A DNA stretch of 64,000 nt, taken from NCBI RefSeq assembly GCF_000177235.2, contig NC_014829.1:1860001-1924000 (forward strand). The letters run 5' to 3'. A program made the translations under genes and the position numbers. The stretch comes from Evansella cellulosilytica DSM 2522. GTDB lineage: Bacteria; Bacillota; Bacilli; Bacillales; Salisediminibacteriaceae. The notes beneath the pieces were generated by a model. The model made no database searches. It was not told where the DNA came from and was given only the letters and a program-made list of their open reading frames with translations. Shown piece by piece: positions 45,575 through 55,822 of the stretch. Position 1 is the first letter of the stretch. Every line of letters starts with the position of its first letter.

Positions 45575-47464
45575 TTGGATTTGTTAAGCATTAAAGACCC
45601 AACATTTCTAAAGAAATGCAGTAATAAAGACCTTGAAAATGTTGCTAAAGATATTCGTCGTTTTCTAATTGAAAAACTATCTGTAACCGGTGGTCATCTA
45701 GGACCTAATCTCGGAGTAGTAGAACTTACTTTAATTCTACATCAATTATTTGAAAGCCCAAAAGATAAGTTTTTATGGGATGTAGGACACCAGGCTTACG
45801 TTCACAAAATTTTGACGGGGCGGGCTGACCAGTTTGACCAACTGAGACAATATAAAGGGTTATGCGGTTTTCCTAAGCGTTCTGAAAGTGAGCATGATGT
45901 TTGGGAAACAGGTCACAGCTCAACTTCTCTTTCTGCTGCTATGGGAATGGCAACAGCAAGAGATTTAAAAGGTACAGATGATAATGTCGTCGCTATTATT
46001 GGAGATGGAGCATTAACTGGCGGGATGGCTTTAGAAGCTTTAAATCATATTGGACATGAGCAAAAGGACCTCATTGTCGTATTAAATGATAATGAAATGT
46101 CAATTGCACCAAATGTAGGTGCACTTCATAATGTTCTTGGTAGAATGCGTACTGCTGGACGTTATCAAAAGGCAAAAGAAGATTTAGAGATGCTTATAAA
46201 GAAAATACCAGCTTTTGGTGGTCGGTTGGCAGCTACTGCTGAACGAGTAAAGGATAGTTTAAAATACTTGTTAGTATCAGGAATGTTTTTTGAAGAATTA
46301 GGGTTTACTTATCTAGGACCTGTGGACGGTCATGATTTAGATGATTTAACGACAAATATGAAGTATGCCAAAAAGACAAAAGGCCCTGTTTTAGTTCACG
46401 TTATTACTAAAAAAGGAAAAGGTTATGCTCCTGCTGAAAACGATGCAAAAGGAACATGGCATGGATTGGGACCATATAAAATGGAATCAGGTGAGGTTGT
46501 GAAAAAACCTGGGCCACCAAGCTATAGTGGGGTATTTGCAGAAACATTAAAGAAAGTAGCTCATGAAGATAATCGTGTTGTTGCACTTACTGCAGCAATG
46601 CCAGGCGGGACAAAGCTTGATGTATTCGGTAAAGAATTTCCTGATAGAATGTTTGATGTAGGAATTGCAGAACAACACGCAACAACGATGGCTGCAGGAT
46701 TAGCTACCCAAGGTATGAAGCCTGTTTTTGCTGTATATTCTACATTTTTACAAAGAGGGTATGATCAAGTTGTACATGATGTTTGTAGACAAAATTTAAA
46801 TGTTGTATTTGCAATTGATCGTGCAGGTTTAGTAGGTGCAGATGGAGAAACCCATCAAGGGGTCTTTGATATTTCCTATTTACGTCATTTGCCTAATATG
46901 ACTATTTTAATGCCCAAGGATGAAAATGAGCTTCAGCATATGGTTTATACTGCGTTAAAATATGATGATGGTCCAATTGCTGTTAGATACCCTAGAGGAA
47001 ATGGGTTTGGAATTCAAATGGATGAAACGTTGAAAACACTTCCGATAGGTAAATGGGAAGTAATGGAAGAAGGTAGCGACTTAACAATTCTTACCTTTGG
47101 TACAATGATTCCTATTGCCATTGCTGCAGCCGACCAATTATCAAAAGAAGGGATCCATGTTGAAGTTGTTAACGCTCGTTCAATAAAACCATTAGATGGC
47201 GAAATGTTAAATGACCTTGCTGTTAAAAACCGTCCTATAATAACACTAGAAGAAGGTGCACTACAAGGTGGTTTTGGAAGTGCAGTACTGGAATACTTGC
47301 ATGAAAACAATCACCATTCTGTTGTTGTTGAGAGGTTGGGAATACCTGATCGCTTTATAGAGCATGGTAGTGTTAATCAGTTACTAGAGGAAGTCGGATT
47401 AACAGCGGATGAAACAGTTCGTCGTGTCAAGCAATTATTACCTAAAAAGAGACAGAGAGCCTAA
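45575..47464 (+). CDS. dxs: 1-deoxy-D-xylulose-5-phosphate synthase
   Basis: A 629-residue thiamine diphosphate enzyme that condenses pyruvate with glyceraldehyde 3-phosphate, entering the MEP isoprenoid pathway that supplies ispA. The TPP motif [15 protein letters not shown]...[15 protein letters not shown] and [15 protein letters not shown] are intact. TTG start with GTGAGGG upstream. Its end is close to tlyA. Confidence 0.97.
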   Translation: MDLLSIKDPTFLKKCSNKDLENVAKDIRRFLIEKLSVTGGHLGPNLGVVELTLILHQLFESPKDKFLWDVGHQAYVHKILTGRADQFDQLRQYKGLCGFPKRSESEHDVWETGHSSTSLSAAMGMATARDLKGTDDNVVAIIGDGALTGGMALEALNHIGHEQKDLIVVLNDNEMSIAPNVGALHNVLGRMRTAGRYQKAKEDLEMLIKKIPAFGGRLAATAERVKDSLKYLLVSGMFFEELGFTYLGPVDGHDLDDLTTNMKYAKKTKGPVLVHVITKKGKGYAPAENDAKGTWHGLGPYKMESGEVVKKPGPPSYSGVFAETLKKVAHEDNRVVALTAAMPGGTKLDVFGKEFPDRMFDVGIAEQHATTMAAGLATQGMKPVFAVYSTFLQRGYDQVVHDVCRQNLNVVFAIDRAGLVGADGETHQGVFDISYLRHLPNMTILMPKDENELQHMVYTALKYDDGPIAVRYPRGNGFGIQMDETLKTLPIGKWEVMEEGSDLTILTFGTMIPIAIAAADQLSKEGIHVEVVNARSIKPLDGEMLNDLAVKNRPIITLEEGALQGGFGSAVLEYLHENNHHSVVVERLGIPDRFIEHGSVNQLLEEVGLTADETVRRVKQLLPKKRQRA

Positions 47465-47468
47465 GTTT

Positions 47469-48281
47469 ATGGAAAAAAAACAAAGAATTGACGTACTACT
47501 TGTTGAAAAAGGGTTGGTAGATACAAGGGAAAATGCCAAACGTTCTATTATGGCGGGCATTGTTTATGCTAATAATGATCGAATTGATAAGCCGGGTACA
47601 AAGGTGAAAGTGGACAGCATACTTGAAGTTAAAGGGAAAGCAATTCCGTATGTTAGTCGTGGTGGATTGAAGTTAAAGAAGGCAATTGATGTTTTCAAGC
47701 TTGATCTTCATGACAAGATTGTTCTTGATATTGGTGCTTCAACAGGCGGGTTTACCGATTGTGCCTTAAAGGAAGGGGCATCATTTGTTTATGCATTAGA
47801 TGTTGGTTATAACCAATTAGCATGGAAACTTCGCCAGGATGAACGTGTAGTTGTAATGGAAAGAACGAATTTTCGGCATTGTACGGTGGAAGACTTTGAA
47901 CTTGGATTGCCTGACTTTGCAACAATAGATGTTTCATTTATTTCCTTAAAACTTATTTTACCGGTACTCAAAGAGATTTTAAGAAAGCAAGGGCATGTCT
48001 CTGCCCTGATAAAGCCGCAATTTGAGGCAGGAAGAGAAGAAGTAGGGAAAAAAGGTATCGTAAGGGACGCTAAAGTACATGAACGAGTTTTACACGATAT
48101 AGTTGAGTTTTCTGAGCAGTGTGGGTTTACAGTTAGTGGTCTTGTATCTTCTCCTATTAGAGGTGGGGAAGGTAATATAGAATTTTTAATTCACCTTGAA
48201 CTTCATGATGTGACAACACCGAACGAAGAGCTTCGGTCTAAAATATCAACAATTGTTAAAGAAGCACATACAAAAGAATAA
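47469..48281 (+). CDS. yqxC: TlyA/YqxC-type rRNA 2'-O-methyltransferase
   Basis: A 270-residue protein with an N-terminal S4 RNA-binding domain (residues 1-65, RIDVLLVEKGLVDTRENAKR) and an FtsJ-like methyltransferase domain with SAM loop VLDIGASTGGFTDCAL. TlyA homologues methylate 16S/23S rRNA ribose and some act as hemolysins. The start is the ATG at 47469; the frame's upstream part overlaps dxs. Confidence 0.9.
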   Translation: MEKKQRIDVLLVEKGLVDTRENAKRSIMAGIVYANNDRIDKPGTKVKVDSILEVKGKAIPYVSRGGLKLKKAIDVFKLDLHDKIVLDIGASTGGFTDCALKEGASFVYALDVGYNQLAWKLRQDERVVVMERTNFRHCTVEDFELGLPDFATIDVSFISLKLILPVLKEILRKQGHVSALIKPQFEAGREEVGKKGIVRDAKVHERVLHDIVEFSEQCGFTVSGLVSSPIRGGEGNIEFLIHLELHDVTTPNEELRSKISTIVKEAHTKE

Positions 48282-48291
48282 TAAAACTTAG

Positions 48292-48334
48292 AAAACATTT
48301 TTTTAGTCTTTTTGCTAAAAAAGTGTTTTTTTTA
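48292..48334 (+). terminator. yqxC terminator
   Basis: AAACATTTTTTTAG/CTAAAAAAGTGTTT stem followed by eight T. Confidence 0.8.
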
Positions 48335-48452
48335 CGCGAAAATTATGTATAAAATTGTATAAATATAAAATATCGTATAAGATACAAAGAGAGGATTTTT
48401 TCGTTTGTAGGACTATGAAAAAAAGTGTGGAATAATAAATGGAGGATATTAC

Positions 48453-48902
48453 ATGAATAAAGGGCAGAGACATATTAAAATTAGAGAAATTATTACTAAT
48501 AAGGAGATTGAGACACAAGATGATCTAGTAGATCAACTTCGTGAAGCAGGGTTTAATGTTACACAAGCGACTGTAAGTAGAGACATAAAGGAATTACATT
48601 TAGTGAAGGTTCCTATGATGGATGGACGATATAAATATAGCTTGCCCGCTGACCAACGCTTTAACCCGTTACAAAAATTAAAAAGAGCATTAATGGATAG
48701 CTTTATTTCAATAGACCATTCTAATAACCTCATTGTTATTAAAACACTTCCCGGAAATGCAAATGCGGTTGGTGCTCTAATAGACAACTTAGACTGGCAT
48801 GAAGTGATGGGAACAATTTGTGGTGATGATACTATACTAATCATTTGTCGAGAGGTAGCGGAAACAAAAAATATAAGCGAACGTTTTTTAGATATGCTAT
48901 AA
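48453..48902 (+). CDS. argR: Arginine repressor ArgR/AhrC
   Basis: A 149-residue hexameric regulator. The winged helix [26 protein letters not shown] precedes the arginine-binding domain with [13 protein letters not shown] and [14 protein letters not shown]. It represses arginine synthesis and activates catabolism (ahrC in B. subtilis). GGAGGA before the ATG. Probably co-transcribed with recN. Confidence 0.95.
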   Translation: MNKGQRHIKIREIITNKEIETQDDLVDQLREAGFNVTQATVSRDIKELHLVKVPMMDGRYKYSLPADQRFNPLQKLKRALMDSFISIDHSNNLIVIKTLPGNANAVGALIDNLDWHEVMGTICGDDTILIICREVAETKNISERFLDML

Positions 48903-48926
48903 AATAAACAAAGGGTGTGAAGTGTC

Positions 48927-50654
48927 TTGTTAATGGAACTTTCTATCAGGAACTTTGCAATTATAGACTACACGACAATTTCCTTTGAAAAAGGGCTGAC
49001 TGTCCTAACTGGAGAGACTGGTGCTGGTAAATCAATCATCATTGATGCTATTGGTCAGCTTATTGGTGGAAGGGGATCTGTTGATTTTGTACGACATGGA
49101 AGCGCTCGTGCTGAGATCGAAGGATTGTTCTCAATTGAAAAGTCATCTTATATGTTAACGCTATTTGAAAACTTTAATATAGATTATAGTGAAGATGATA
49201 CGGTGCTTTTAAAGAGAGAAATTACAAAGCAAGGTAAAAGTGTATGTAGAATTAATGGTAAATTAGTGACATTAGCAGTATTGCGAGAAATCGGACAATC
49301 ATTAGTTGATATACATGGTCAGCACGAACATCAACATTTATTACAAATGGATAAGCATTTATTACTATTAGATCGTTTCGCAGAAAATAAGCTAAAACAG
49401 ACGAAAAAGGAATATGAAGAGCTTTATGAAAGATTTTATAAAAAAAGAGAAAAGCTAAAACAATTAACTGAAAATGAAAATGAGATGATGCAGCGTTTAG
49501 ACCTCATTCAATATCAGTTGGAAGAGATTACGAACGCAAAATTACAACCAAATGAAGATCTATTACTAAAAGAAGAAAAGCAGCGCCTTGACTACAGTGA
49601 GGAACTGTATAAATCCGTACACAGTGCATATGAGGCTTTGTATGGTGATCAAAAAGGTTTAGAATGGATCATGCATAGCATGCAACAAATGGAGGATGCG
49701 GCAAAGATTGACGAGTCATTACAAAAAATTCAGGAAACGATTTCAAATTGCTATTATTTGTTAGAAGAGTCAGTCTTTTCTCTTAGGGATTACTATGAAA
49801 AAATTGAATTTGACCCTAATAGGTTAGATGATATTGAAACACGGTTAAATGAAATAAACCATTTAAAAAGAAAATATGGTGAATCGGTTAACGAAATACT
49901 GGAATACGCCTCGCATATAGAAGAGGAAATAGACCTTCTTAAAAATAGAGATGAACGCTTGCAGATTTTGCAGGATGAATTAAAGGAATTAGCAAAGGAC
50001 CTACTCATTGAAGGTAATCATCTAACTACACTAAGAAAAGAAGAAGCATTACGTTTAAAAGATGCTATTCAAGAACAATTAAGAAGTCTCTACATGAAGG
50101 ACACTACTTTTGAGGTTAATATTGCGAATCATACGATTTCTGTTGATGACTTACTAAATATAAAAGGGTTATTACCAATTAATAAAAATGGGTTACATTC
50201 AATCTCCTTCATGGTTTCAACTAATAAAGGTGAACCTTTAAAACCCTTAGCTAAAGTCGCCTCAGGCGGTGAAATGTCACGAATGATTTTAGCGTTAAAA
50301 ACTATTTTAGCTTCACATGAAAACGTAACATCGCTTATTTTTGATGAAGTTGATGTTGGGGTAAGTGGCAGAGTTGCACAGGCGATAGCAGAAAAAATTT
50401 ATCATATATCTTTTTATTCACAAGTGTTATGTATTACCCATTTACCACAAGTAGCTGCGATGGCAGATACGCATTTATTTATTTCAAAAGAAATGAATGA
50501 GGATCGTGTGAAAACGGTTGTGGAACCATTAAGTGATCAAGAAAAAATTGAAGAAGTAAGCAGAATGATTTCAGGTGTTGAAATCACAGATTTAACAAGG
50601 CAGCACGCTAAGGAACTTATTCAGCAAGCCAAAAAACTAAGCAATAATTACTAA
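48927..50654 (+). CDS. recN: DNA repair protein RecN
   Basis: A 575-residue SMC-like ATPase for double-strand break repair. N-terminal Walker A GETGAGKSIIIDAI, a long coiled-coil middle, ABC signature ASGGEMSRMILA and Walker B LIFDEVDVGVSG are intact. The TTG at 48927 lies 9 bases after AAAGGGTG and gives MLMELSIRNFAIID, matching the family start; the ATG at 48933 is an alternative. Confidence 0.95.
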   Translation: MLMELSIRNFAIIDYTTISFEKGLTVLTGETGAGKSIIIDAIGQLIGGRGSVDFVRHGSARAEIEGLFSIEKSSYMLTLFENFNIDYSEDDTVLLKREITKQGKSVCRINGKLVTLAVLREIGQSLVDIHGQHEHQHLLQMDKHLLLLDRFAENKLKQTKKEYEELYERFYKKREKLKQLTENENEMMQRLDLIQYQLEEITNAKLQPNEDLLLKEEKQRLDYSEELYKSVHSAYEALYGDQKGLEWIMHSMQQMEDAAKIDESLQKIQETISNCYYLLEESVFSLRDYYEKIEFDPNRLDDIETRLNEINHLKRKYGESVNEILEYASHIEEEIDLLKNRDERLQILQDELKELAKDLLIEGNHLTTLRKEEALRLKDAIQEQLRSLYMKDTTFEVNIANHTISVDDLLNIKGLLPINKNGLHSISFMVSTNKGEPLKPLAKVASGGEMSRMILALKTILASHENVTSLIFDEVDVGVSGRVAQAIAEKIYHISFYSQVLCITHLPQVAAMADTHLFISKEMNEDRVKTVVEPLSDQEKIEEVSRMISGVEITDLTRQHAKELIQQAKKLSNNY

Positions 50655-50660
50655 TTATGC

Positions 50661-50690
50661 AAAGCTAACCATTTAAGGTTAGCTTTTTTA
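50661..50690 (+). terminator. recN terminator
   Basis: AAGCTAACC/GGTTAGCTT stem followed by T-run. Confidence 0.9.
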
Positions 50691-50781
50691 TTATTCCATA
50701 GTTATAAATGATCACATTCAAGGCAAAATTAGTAGTAAGCCATGGTGGAGGTGTAGGTTAGAAACGAGGAGAGTGAATGGT

Positions 50782-52059
50782 TTGAAAAATGTAATACGTA
50801 AAAGTATAGGTGCAATTCTCCTTGTGTTAGTGTTCTCTGCTGCTTTTTATCCTCCACTCCAACAGTATCTTGAAACACCACATCACCTTGTTTTCTTTGA
50901 GGGACAAGAATATGATGTGCCAACTTCACTACCAGCATTAGCAAATACAGATAATGATTCAATATCTGTATTTCAGGAAAATGGTCAAACTGTTTTAAAA
51001 GGCAACAAAGCGAGCGATACTTCATTGAATTTCGGATTGGGAAATTTTCCGTTAAAATCGATGAAGGTGACTGTACTTCCTGAGCTTAAAGTAATTCCGG
51101 GAGGTCAGTCAATAGGTGTTCGAGTTCAAACAGATGGTGTTCTTGTAGTCGGACATCATTTAGTCGACACTGACGAAGGTAGTCTTTCTCCTGGTGAAAA
51201 TGCCGGGATAGAAGTTGGAGATACGATTACAAAGATGAATGGGATAAAAATTGAGCAGATGAATGATTTAAATCCTGTAGTGCAGGATTCTGGAGAGGCG
51301 AGAGAACCGATAAAAGTCGAAATCAAGAGAGATGGAGAATTTTTTGAAAAGGAATTGATGCCTGTTAAAGGAAAAGGTGAAGAATCCTTTCGACTCGGAT
51401 TGTATATTCGGGACTCTGCAGCAGGAGTAGGGACATTAACATTTTATGAACCGAATTCGAAAAAATATGGAGCTTTAGGTCATGTAATATCTGACATGGA
51501 TACTCGCCAACCAATTGAAGTGAATGAAGGTGAAATTGTAAGCTCCAAAGTTACTTCAATTGAAAAAGGGATGACTGGTGAACCAGGTGAAAAATTAGCT
51601 AGGTTTGCAAGCGATCGTAAAGTGCTAGGGGACATACAAAAGAATAGTCCATATGGAATTTTTGGAACTTTGCATGAATCGTTAGAAAATGGAAAAGTGA
51701 ATAAACCAATGGATATTGGTCTTTCTCACCAAGTTGAAGAAGGACCTGCAGAAATTCTAACAGTAGTAGAGGGAGACGAAATTAAAAGGTTTGATATAGA
51801 AATAGTAAGTAGTACAGAGCAGAAGTATCCAGCTACAAAAGGGATGGTTATAAAAGTAACAGACCCAGAGCTAATTGAGGCTACTGGTGGGATTGTTCAA
51901 GGAATGAGTGGTAGTCCAATCATTCAGAATGACCGTATTATTGGGGCTGTCACACATGTATTTGTCAATGATCCTACTAGTGGGTATGGATGTCATATTG
52001 AATGGATGCTTCAAGAAGCAGGTATTGATATATATGAAAAAATGGAGGAGGCGAGTTAA
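50782..52059 (+). CDS. spoIVB: SpoIVB, sporulation signalling serine peptidase
   Basis: A 425-residue S55-family protease made in the forespore. It crosses the inner membrane and cleaves SpoIVFA to switch on sigma-K. An N-terminal signal anchor ([16 protein letters not shown]), a PDZ domain ([16 protein letters not shown]) and a protease domain with [11 protein letters not shown] and nucleophile GMSGSP are present. The TTG at 50782 is better spaced from GAGGAG than the GTG at 50773. Confidence 0.95.
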   Translation: MKNVIRKSIGAILLVLVFSAAFYPPLQQYLETPHHLVFFEGQEYDVPTSLPALANTDNDSISVFQENGQTVLKGNKASDTSLNFGLGNFPLKSMKVTVLPELKVIPGGQSIGVRVQTDGVLVVGHHLVDTDEGSLSPGENAGIEVGDTITKMNGIKIEQMNDLNPVVQDSGEAREPIKVEIKRDGEFFEKELMPVKGKGEESFRLGLYIRDSAAGVGTLTFYEPNSKKYGALGHVISDMDTRQPIEVNEGEIVSSKVTSIEKGMTGEPGEKLARFASDRKVLGDIQKNSPYGIFGTLHESLENGKVNKPMDIGLSHQVEEGPAEILTVVEGDEIKRFDIEIVSSTEQKYPATKGMVIKVTDPELIEATGGIVQGMSGSPIIQNDRIIGAVTHVFVNDPTSGYGCHIEWMLQEAGIDIYEKMEEAS

Positions 52060-52132
52060 CAGCTCGTCTTTTTTCAAACATTGTATAAAATTTGACAGTG
52101 TAATTTTGCCGCAGTGCGTAAAATTCCACCTT

Positions 52133-52177
52133 AAACGTAATGACGCTTTGTGAAGCTGTTATTACGTTTTTTCTTAT
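52133..52177 (+). terminator. spoIVB terminator (diverged AACGT...GAAGC hairpin family)
   Basis: AAACGTAAT...GCTT / AAGC...ATTACGTTT stem with some mismatches, followed by six T. Confidence 0.75.
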
Positions 52178-52232
52178 GAAATTATTGATGGAATTGTTCA
52201 GTTATATGTTATAATAAATTAAATAAAGATTT

Positions 52233-52241
52233 TTCGACAAA
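52233..52241 (+). promoter_or_regulatory. Spo0A box upstream of spo0A
   Basis: TTCGACAAA, an exact reverse-complement 0A box, about 190 bases before spo0A. Confidence 0.65.
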
Positions 52242-52345
52242 CAGGAAGTGAATGTGTAAGTTTAGATCGAATGTGGTCGAAAACGAGAGTATTTATTAGC
52301 AATTAAGAGAAAAAATAAGTTTTTTAAGAAAAAATCAAAAAATAA

Positions 52346-52374
52346 AAAGGAAAACACGTCTACTTGTCGAATAT
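52346..52374 (+). promoter_or_regulatory. Sigma-H promoter of spo0A with overlapping Spo0A box
   Basis: AAAGGAAAA-N11-GTCGAATAT fits RnAGGAwWW-N11-12-RnnGAATww at every defined position. The near-consensus 0A box CTTGTCGAA (52363-52371) overlaps the -10. This mirrors the sporulation promoter of B. subtilis spo0A. Confidence 0.78.
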
Positions 52375-52424
52375 GTGTATGAAGACAGAAAAAGAGAAAT
52401 AAAAATGACTGGGAGGAACTTTTT

Positions 52425-53213
52425 GTGGAAAACGTTAGAGTATGTATTGCAGATGATAATCGTGAATTAGTGATGTTATTGGAAGACTATATTAATTCAC
52501 AGGAAGATATGAGTGTTATTGGGAAAGCCTTTAATGGACAGGAATGTTTAGAGCTGGTTGAGAAAGAGCAGCCTGATGTTTTAATACTGGATATTATTAT
52601 GCCACATTTAGATGGTTTAGCTGTTTTAGAGAAATTAAATGAAAGACAATTAGAAAAACGCCCTAATATTATTATGTTAACCGCTTTTGGCCAAGAAGAC
52701 GTAACAAAGAAAGCAGTTGAATTAGGTGCTGCTTATTATGTTCTAAAGCCTTTTGATATGGATACTTTGATGAATAAAGTAAGAGACATTAGTGGAAATG
52801 CTTCTACATATGTTAAAGCACCTACTGTTTCTACACAAGTTTATAAAGAGAACAAACCGATGAATTTAGATGCTAGTATTACGAGCATTATTCATGAAAT
52901 TGGTGTTCCGGCACATATAAAAGGTTATATGTACTTAAGAGAAGCGATTACAATGGTCTATAATGATATCGAATTATTAGGGTCAATTACAAAAGTGTTG
53001 TATCCGGATATTGCTAAAAAGTTTAATACTACTGCTAGCCGAGTAGAGAGAGCCATTCGTCATGCAATAGAAGTTGCTTGGAGCCGTGGGAACATTGAGT
53101 CTATATCAAAAATGTTTGGTTATACAGTAAGTGTTTCAAAAGCAAAACCTACAAATTCGGAATTTATTGCGATGGTTGCTGATAAACTTCGCATTGAACA
53201 TAAAGTGAGCTAA
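52425..53213 (+). CDS. spo0A: Spo0A, master sporulation response regulator
   Basis: A 262-residue response regulator. The receiver domain has D10, D11, phospho-acceptor D56 (LILDIIMP), T86 and K108. The linker is degenerate. The effector domain from about residue 145 contains [12 protein letters not shown] and the recognition segment [20 protein letters not shown]. It controls entry into sporulation, biofilm and other stationary states. GTG start after GGGAGGA. Its promoter has a sigma-H signature and 0A boxes. Confidence 0.98.
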   Translation: MENVRVCIADDNRELVMLLEDYINSQEDMSVIGKAFNGQECLELVEKEQPDVLILDIIMPHLDGLAVLEKLNERQLEKRPNIIMLTAFGQEDVTKKAVELGAAYYVLKPFDMDTLMNKVRDISGNASTYVKAPTVSTQVYKENKPMNLDASITSIIHEIGVPAHIKGYMYLREAITMVYNDIELLGSITKVLYPDIAKKFNTTASRVERAIRHAIEVAWSRGNIESISKMFGYTVSVSKAKPTNSEFIAMVADKLRIEHKVS

Positions 53214-53289
53214 GATATGAAAATAAGGGGATGCCCTCAGTGAGTAAGGGTAGTTCCGTTTGTGAGGAGAAAAATACAAATATAACCTC

Positions 53290-53335
53290 AATTCCTAGTC
53301 CAAATAGATAGCTAATTGGACTAGGAATTTTTATT
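53290..53335 (+). terminator. spo0A terminator
   Basis: AATTCCTAGTCCAA/TTGGACTAGGAATT perfect 14-bp stem followed by TTTTATT. Confidence 0.85.
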
Positions 53336-53544
53336 GATATAACAAGGCTTTTCCTTAATTTAGTCTCTGATTGGACCCCGATATATCGTACTAAAAAACA
53401 ACAGACTAATGCTCATTATTCAATAATTATTTTGTATGTTAAAGTATCTGCTATTTACCTATCTAAAATGGTGTTGAATTAGGTGGAAATTGAGTAACCA
53501 ATAAAGTTTGACAAGGTTAGCCGGTTGCTGAAATGAGTTGCGTA

Positions 53545-53690
53545 AATAAGTGGAGAAATTCCGGCTATTTATTAAAAAGTTGTGAAAATAAGCCATTTTA
53601 CTTTGCTTAAAGGAAAAAACTCCGTTTATTTAACACTAATCAAACGCAATTCTGGAGCATAAGTGGAAAAACTCCGCTTATTTCGAAATC
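53545..53690. repeat. Second array of GCGGAGAAATTCCGC-type palindromes
   Basis: Units AAGTGGAGAAATTCCGGC, AAAGGAAAAAACTCCGT and AAGTGGAAAAACTCCGC, each bordered by AATAA/TTATT and spaced about 55 bases. Confidence 0.6.
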
Positions 53691-54099
53691 TCACTACCTC
53701 CCCTAAATAAATCATACTCACTGTTGTATCAAAGTGAGGGAGTTTAAGGACATTTTTTATAGTGTTATTAATAAAAAACGAGACAATGTCACTATGTGAA
53801 ATTGTCTCGTTTTTGCTGTATCATTTTTAGTTTTCTCCCTCTAAACGGAACTACATGCTCAGTGAGGGGATCCTCTTCTTCTTTATGCTCTAAATATAGT
53901 GAAACATAAAGGTATTAAAACGAGTTTTCTATTTTTTAGCTTATGATTCATAAGAATTCGTTCATACTAAGTGAAAGAACATGTTTTATTAGGCTCTGTT
54001 AAATCTAATGTTGCTTTTCTCGAAAGTTAAGAGACACCTGCGGGAATAGTTAGCAGGATCGGTTTAACATCGCCTTTACTATAGAGGGAGGTATTAACA

Positions 54100-55164
54100 A
54101 TGCAGAAAACAATTGAAGGAATAGCTTATTATGGCAAAATTACAAAACAATTACTTCATGTAGTACCTCCACAATCAATCATTATTCTAGAGCATGAAGA
54201 CTTAGATATTGTCGCTGCTGAGGATATCGTGAGAAAACGCGTGAAAGCAGTGGTTAATATAAAAAAATCAATTACTGGCAAGTTACCGCGTTCTGGTGTA
54301 ACACATTTAATTAAACATGGTATTCCTGTTTATGATTTTACAACAATTCCATCGATGAATATAGAAAAATGGAAGAAAATAAAAATCGAAAATGAAAAAA
54401 TGTTTACATATGAACATAATATATGGGTGCACGTTGCCGATTTAAATCAATACTCAAAACACGATGCTACAAGTTTGACTTATAAGGCAAAGCAAAATTT
54501 TTCACATTTGTTTTTAAATTTTGCGGAAAATAGCTTAAAATATGGCCAAAAGGAAGTATTTTCATTTCTCCAAGCAACAAAACAGCTACCAACCTTACAT
54601 GACATCTATGGTAAAAATGTTTTTATAGTCGCACGTGGTCCAGGTGTAGAGGATGACATCCGTATCGTTCGACCACTATTGAAAAAGAAGGATTCAATTA
54701 TAATTGCAGTTGATGGTGCTTCAACGTTATTGTACCAATATCATGTAAAACCTAAATATATCGTAGGTGATATGGACTCTATCGATAATGATGTACACCT
54801 AAGACGGTGTACTTTTATTGCCCATTCTTATATGAATGGCATAAGTCCTGGTCAGGAAAGACTAAAAGCTTTGTCTGTAGATTGTACAACGGTCCCTTTT
54901 CCAGGTTTAAGTGAAGACCTTGCTATCATGTTGGCGTATGTTTCCAATGCGGAAAAAATTGTGACGCTAGGCTGTAGAAACTCGGTTATTGATTTAGTAG
55001 AAAAGGATCGTAAAGGTATGGGATCTACTCTACTAACTAGAATGTATGCAGGTGACAAGATCTCCGATTGGAAAAATATGAACCAATTGCTTGAATTCAC
55101 ACAGGATTTGCTTGGACAAGATCATACTGAAGAGAGCTTTAAAAGTGCTATAAAGGAGTATTAA
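54100..55164 (+). CDS. SteA-like protein with thiamine pyrophosphokinase-type domain
   Basis: A 354-residue protein. The C-terminal two thirds hold VFIVARGPGVEDDI, IIAVDGASTLLYQYHVKPKYIVGDMDSID and PFPGLSEDLAIML, the pattern of the SteA family, whose core resembles the thiamine pyrophosphokinase catalytic fold. In Corynebacterium SteA is placed at the cytokinetic ring. The N-terminal part (TIEGIAYYGKITKQLL) is also family-typical. Role in Bacillaceae unknown. GGGAGG precedes the ATG; 1 base separates it from the glycosyltransferase gene. Confidence 0.75.
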   Translation: MQKTIEGIAYYGKITKQLLHVVPPQSIIILEHEDLDIVAAEDIVRKRVKAVVNIKKSITGKLPRSGVTHLIKHGIPVYDFTTIPSMNIEKWKKIKIENEKMFTYEHNIWVHVADLNQYSKHDATSLTYKAKQNFSHLFLNFAENSLKYGQKEVFSFLQATKQLPTLHDIYGKNVFIVARGPGVEDDIRIVRPLLKKKDSIIIAVDGASTLLYQYHVKPKYIVGDMDSIDNDVHLRRCTFIAHSYMNGISPGQERLKALSVDCTTVPFPGLSEDLAIMLAYVSNAEKIVTLGCRNSVIDLVEKDRKGMGSTLLTRMYAGDKISDWKNMNQLLEFTQDLLGQDHTEESFKSAIKEY

Positions 55165-55165
55165 T

Positions 55166-55822
55166 ATGAGAGCAGATGTAGTCATCCCAGCTTATAACGA
55201 GGAAGAACGGATAGCTGCTACAATAAAAGCTTTACAGCATAAATGGATAAGGAATGTCATTGTCGTAGATGATGGAAGTTCTGATAAAACATATGAAATA
55301 GCAAAACAATATACTAGGTCTGTCATTAAACTTCCAAAAAATAAAGGGAAAATGGCAGCAGTTTTTACTGGGCTTAGTGAAGTGAAAGCAGATTGGGTCA
55401 TCGTTTTAGATGGGGATTTAGGTGAAACAGCAAGTGAAGCAGAGAAGCTTTTACCCCCTTTATACGATAATAGTGCAGATATGACAGTAGCAACAATGCC
55501 TACTTTTGAGAAAAGAGGATTTGGTATTGTAAAAAAAAGAGCCCAACAAGTATTAAAAAAACAGACAGGTACACATTTATCAGCACCACTTTCTGGTCAA
55601 AGAGCATTCCATAAAAAATGGATTCCCCTCATTGTTTCAAAAGAAGGGTATGGTTTTGGGTTAGAAATGTATTTAAATTTATTGATATTAAATCATGGTG
55701 GCAGGATAAAGGAAGTTCCTACATCAATTAATCATCGAACTACTGGGAAGACCATAAAAGGGTTTTATCATCGAACTAAACAATGGATTGATATGGAGAT
55801 GACAATATGGAACTATTCTTAA
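55166..55822 (+). CDS. Family 2 glycosyltransferase
   Basis: A 218-residue GT-A transferase. VVIPAYNEEERIAATI, VVDDGSSDKTYEIA and the metal-binding VLDGDLGE (DxD-type) are complete; GQRAFHKKW and GYGFGLEMYLN follow. No membrane helices, so it probably acts on a lipid carrier at the inner face of the membrane. AAAGGAG before the ATG. Overlaps the next gene by 16 bases, indicating coupled translation. Confidence 0.85.
   Translation: MRADVVIPAYNEEERIAATIKALQHKWIRNVIVVDDGSSDKTYEIAKQYTRSVIKLPKNKGKMAAVFTGLSEVKADWVIVLDGDLGETASEAEKLLPPLYDNSADMTVATMPTFEKRGFGIVKKRAQQVLKKQTGTHLSAPLSGQRAFHKKWIPLIVSKEGYGFGLEMYLNLLILNHGGRIKEVPTSINHRTTGKTIKGFYHRTKQWIDMEMTIWNYS

Larger units (their letters stand above)
53228..53882 (+). 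repeat. About 650-bp noncoding element with 45-50 base terminal inverted repeats
   Basis: The left end contains GATGCCCTCAGTGAG then GGTAGTTCCGTTT; the right end carries the complements AAACGGAACTAC and CTCAGTGAGGGGATC. Between them are the spo0A terminator, the palindrome array at 53545 and a second hairpin AACGAGACAAT/ATTGTCTCGTT with T-run at 53775-53814. No coding frame is supported. The bases from 53883 to 54099 contain nothing further clear. Confidence 0.6.

Noticed and set aside
48341-48360. Possible ARG box before argR (TGTATAAAATTGTA)
   Set aside because: Only loosely palindromic in a very AT-rich region; not distinguishable from background.
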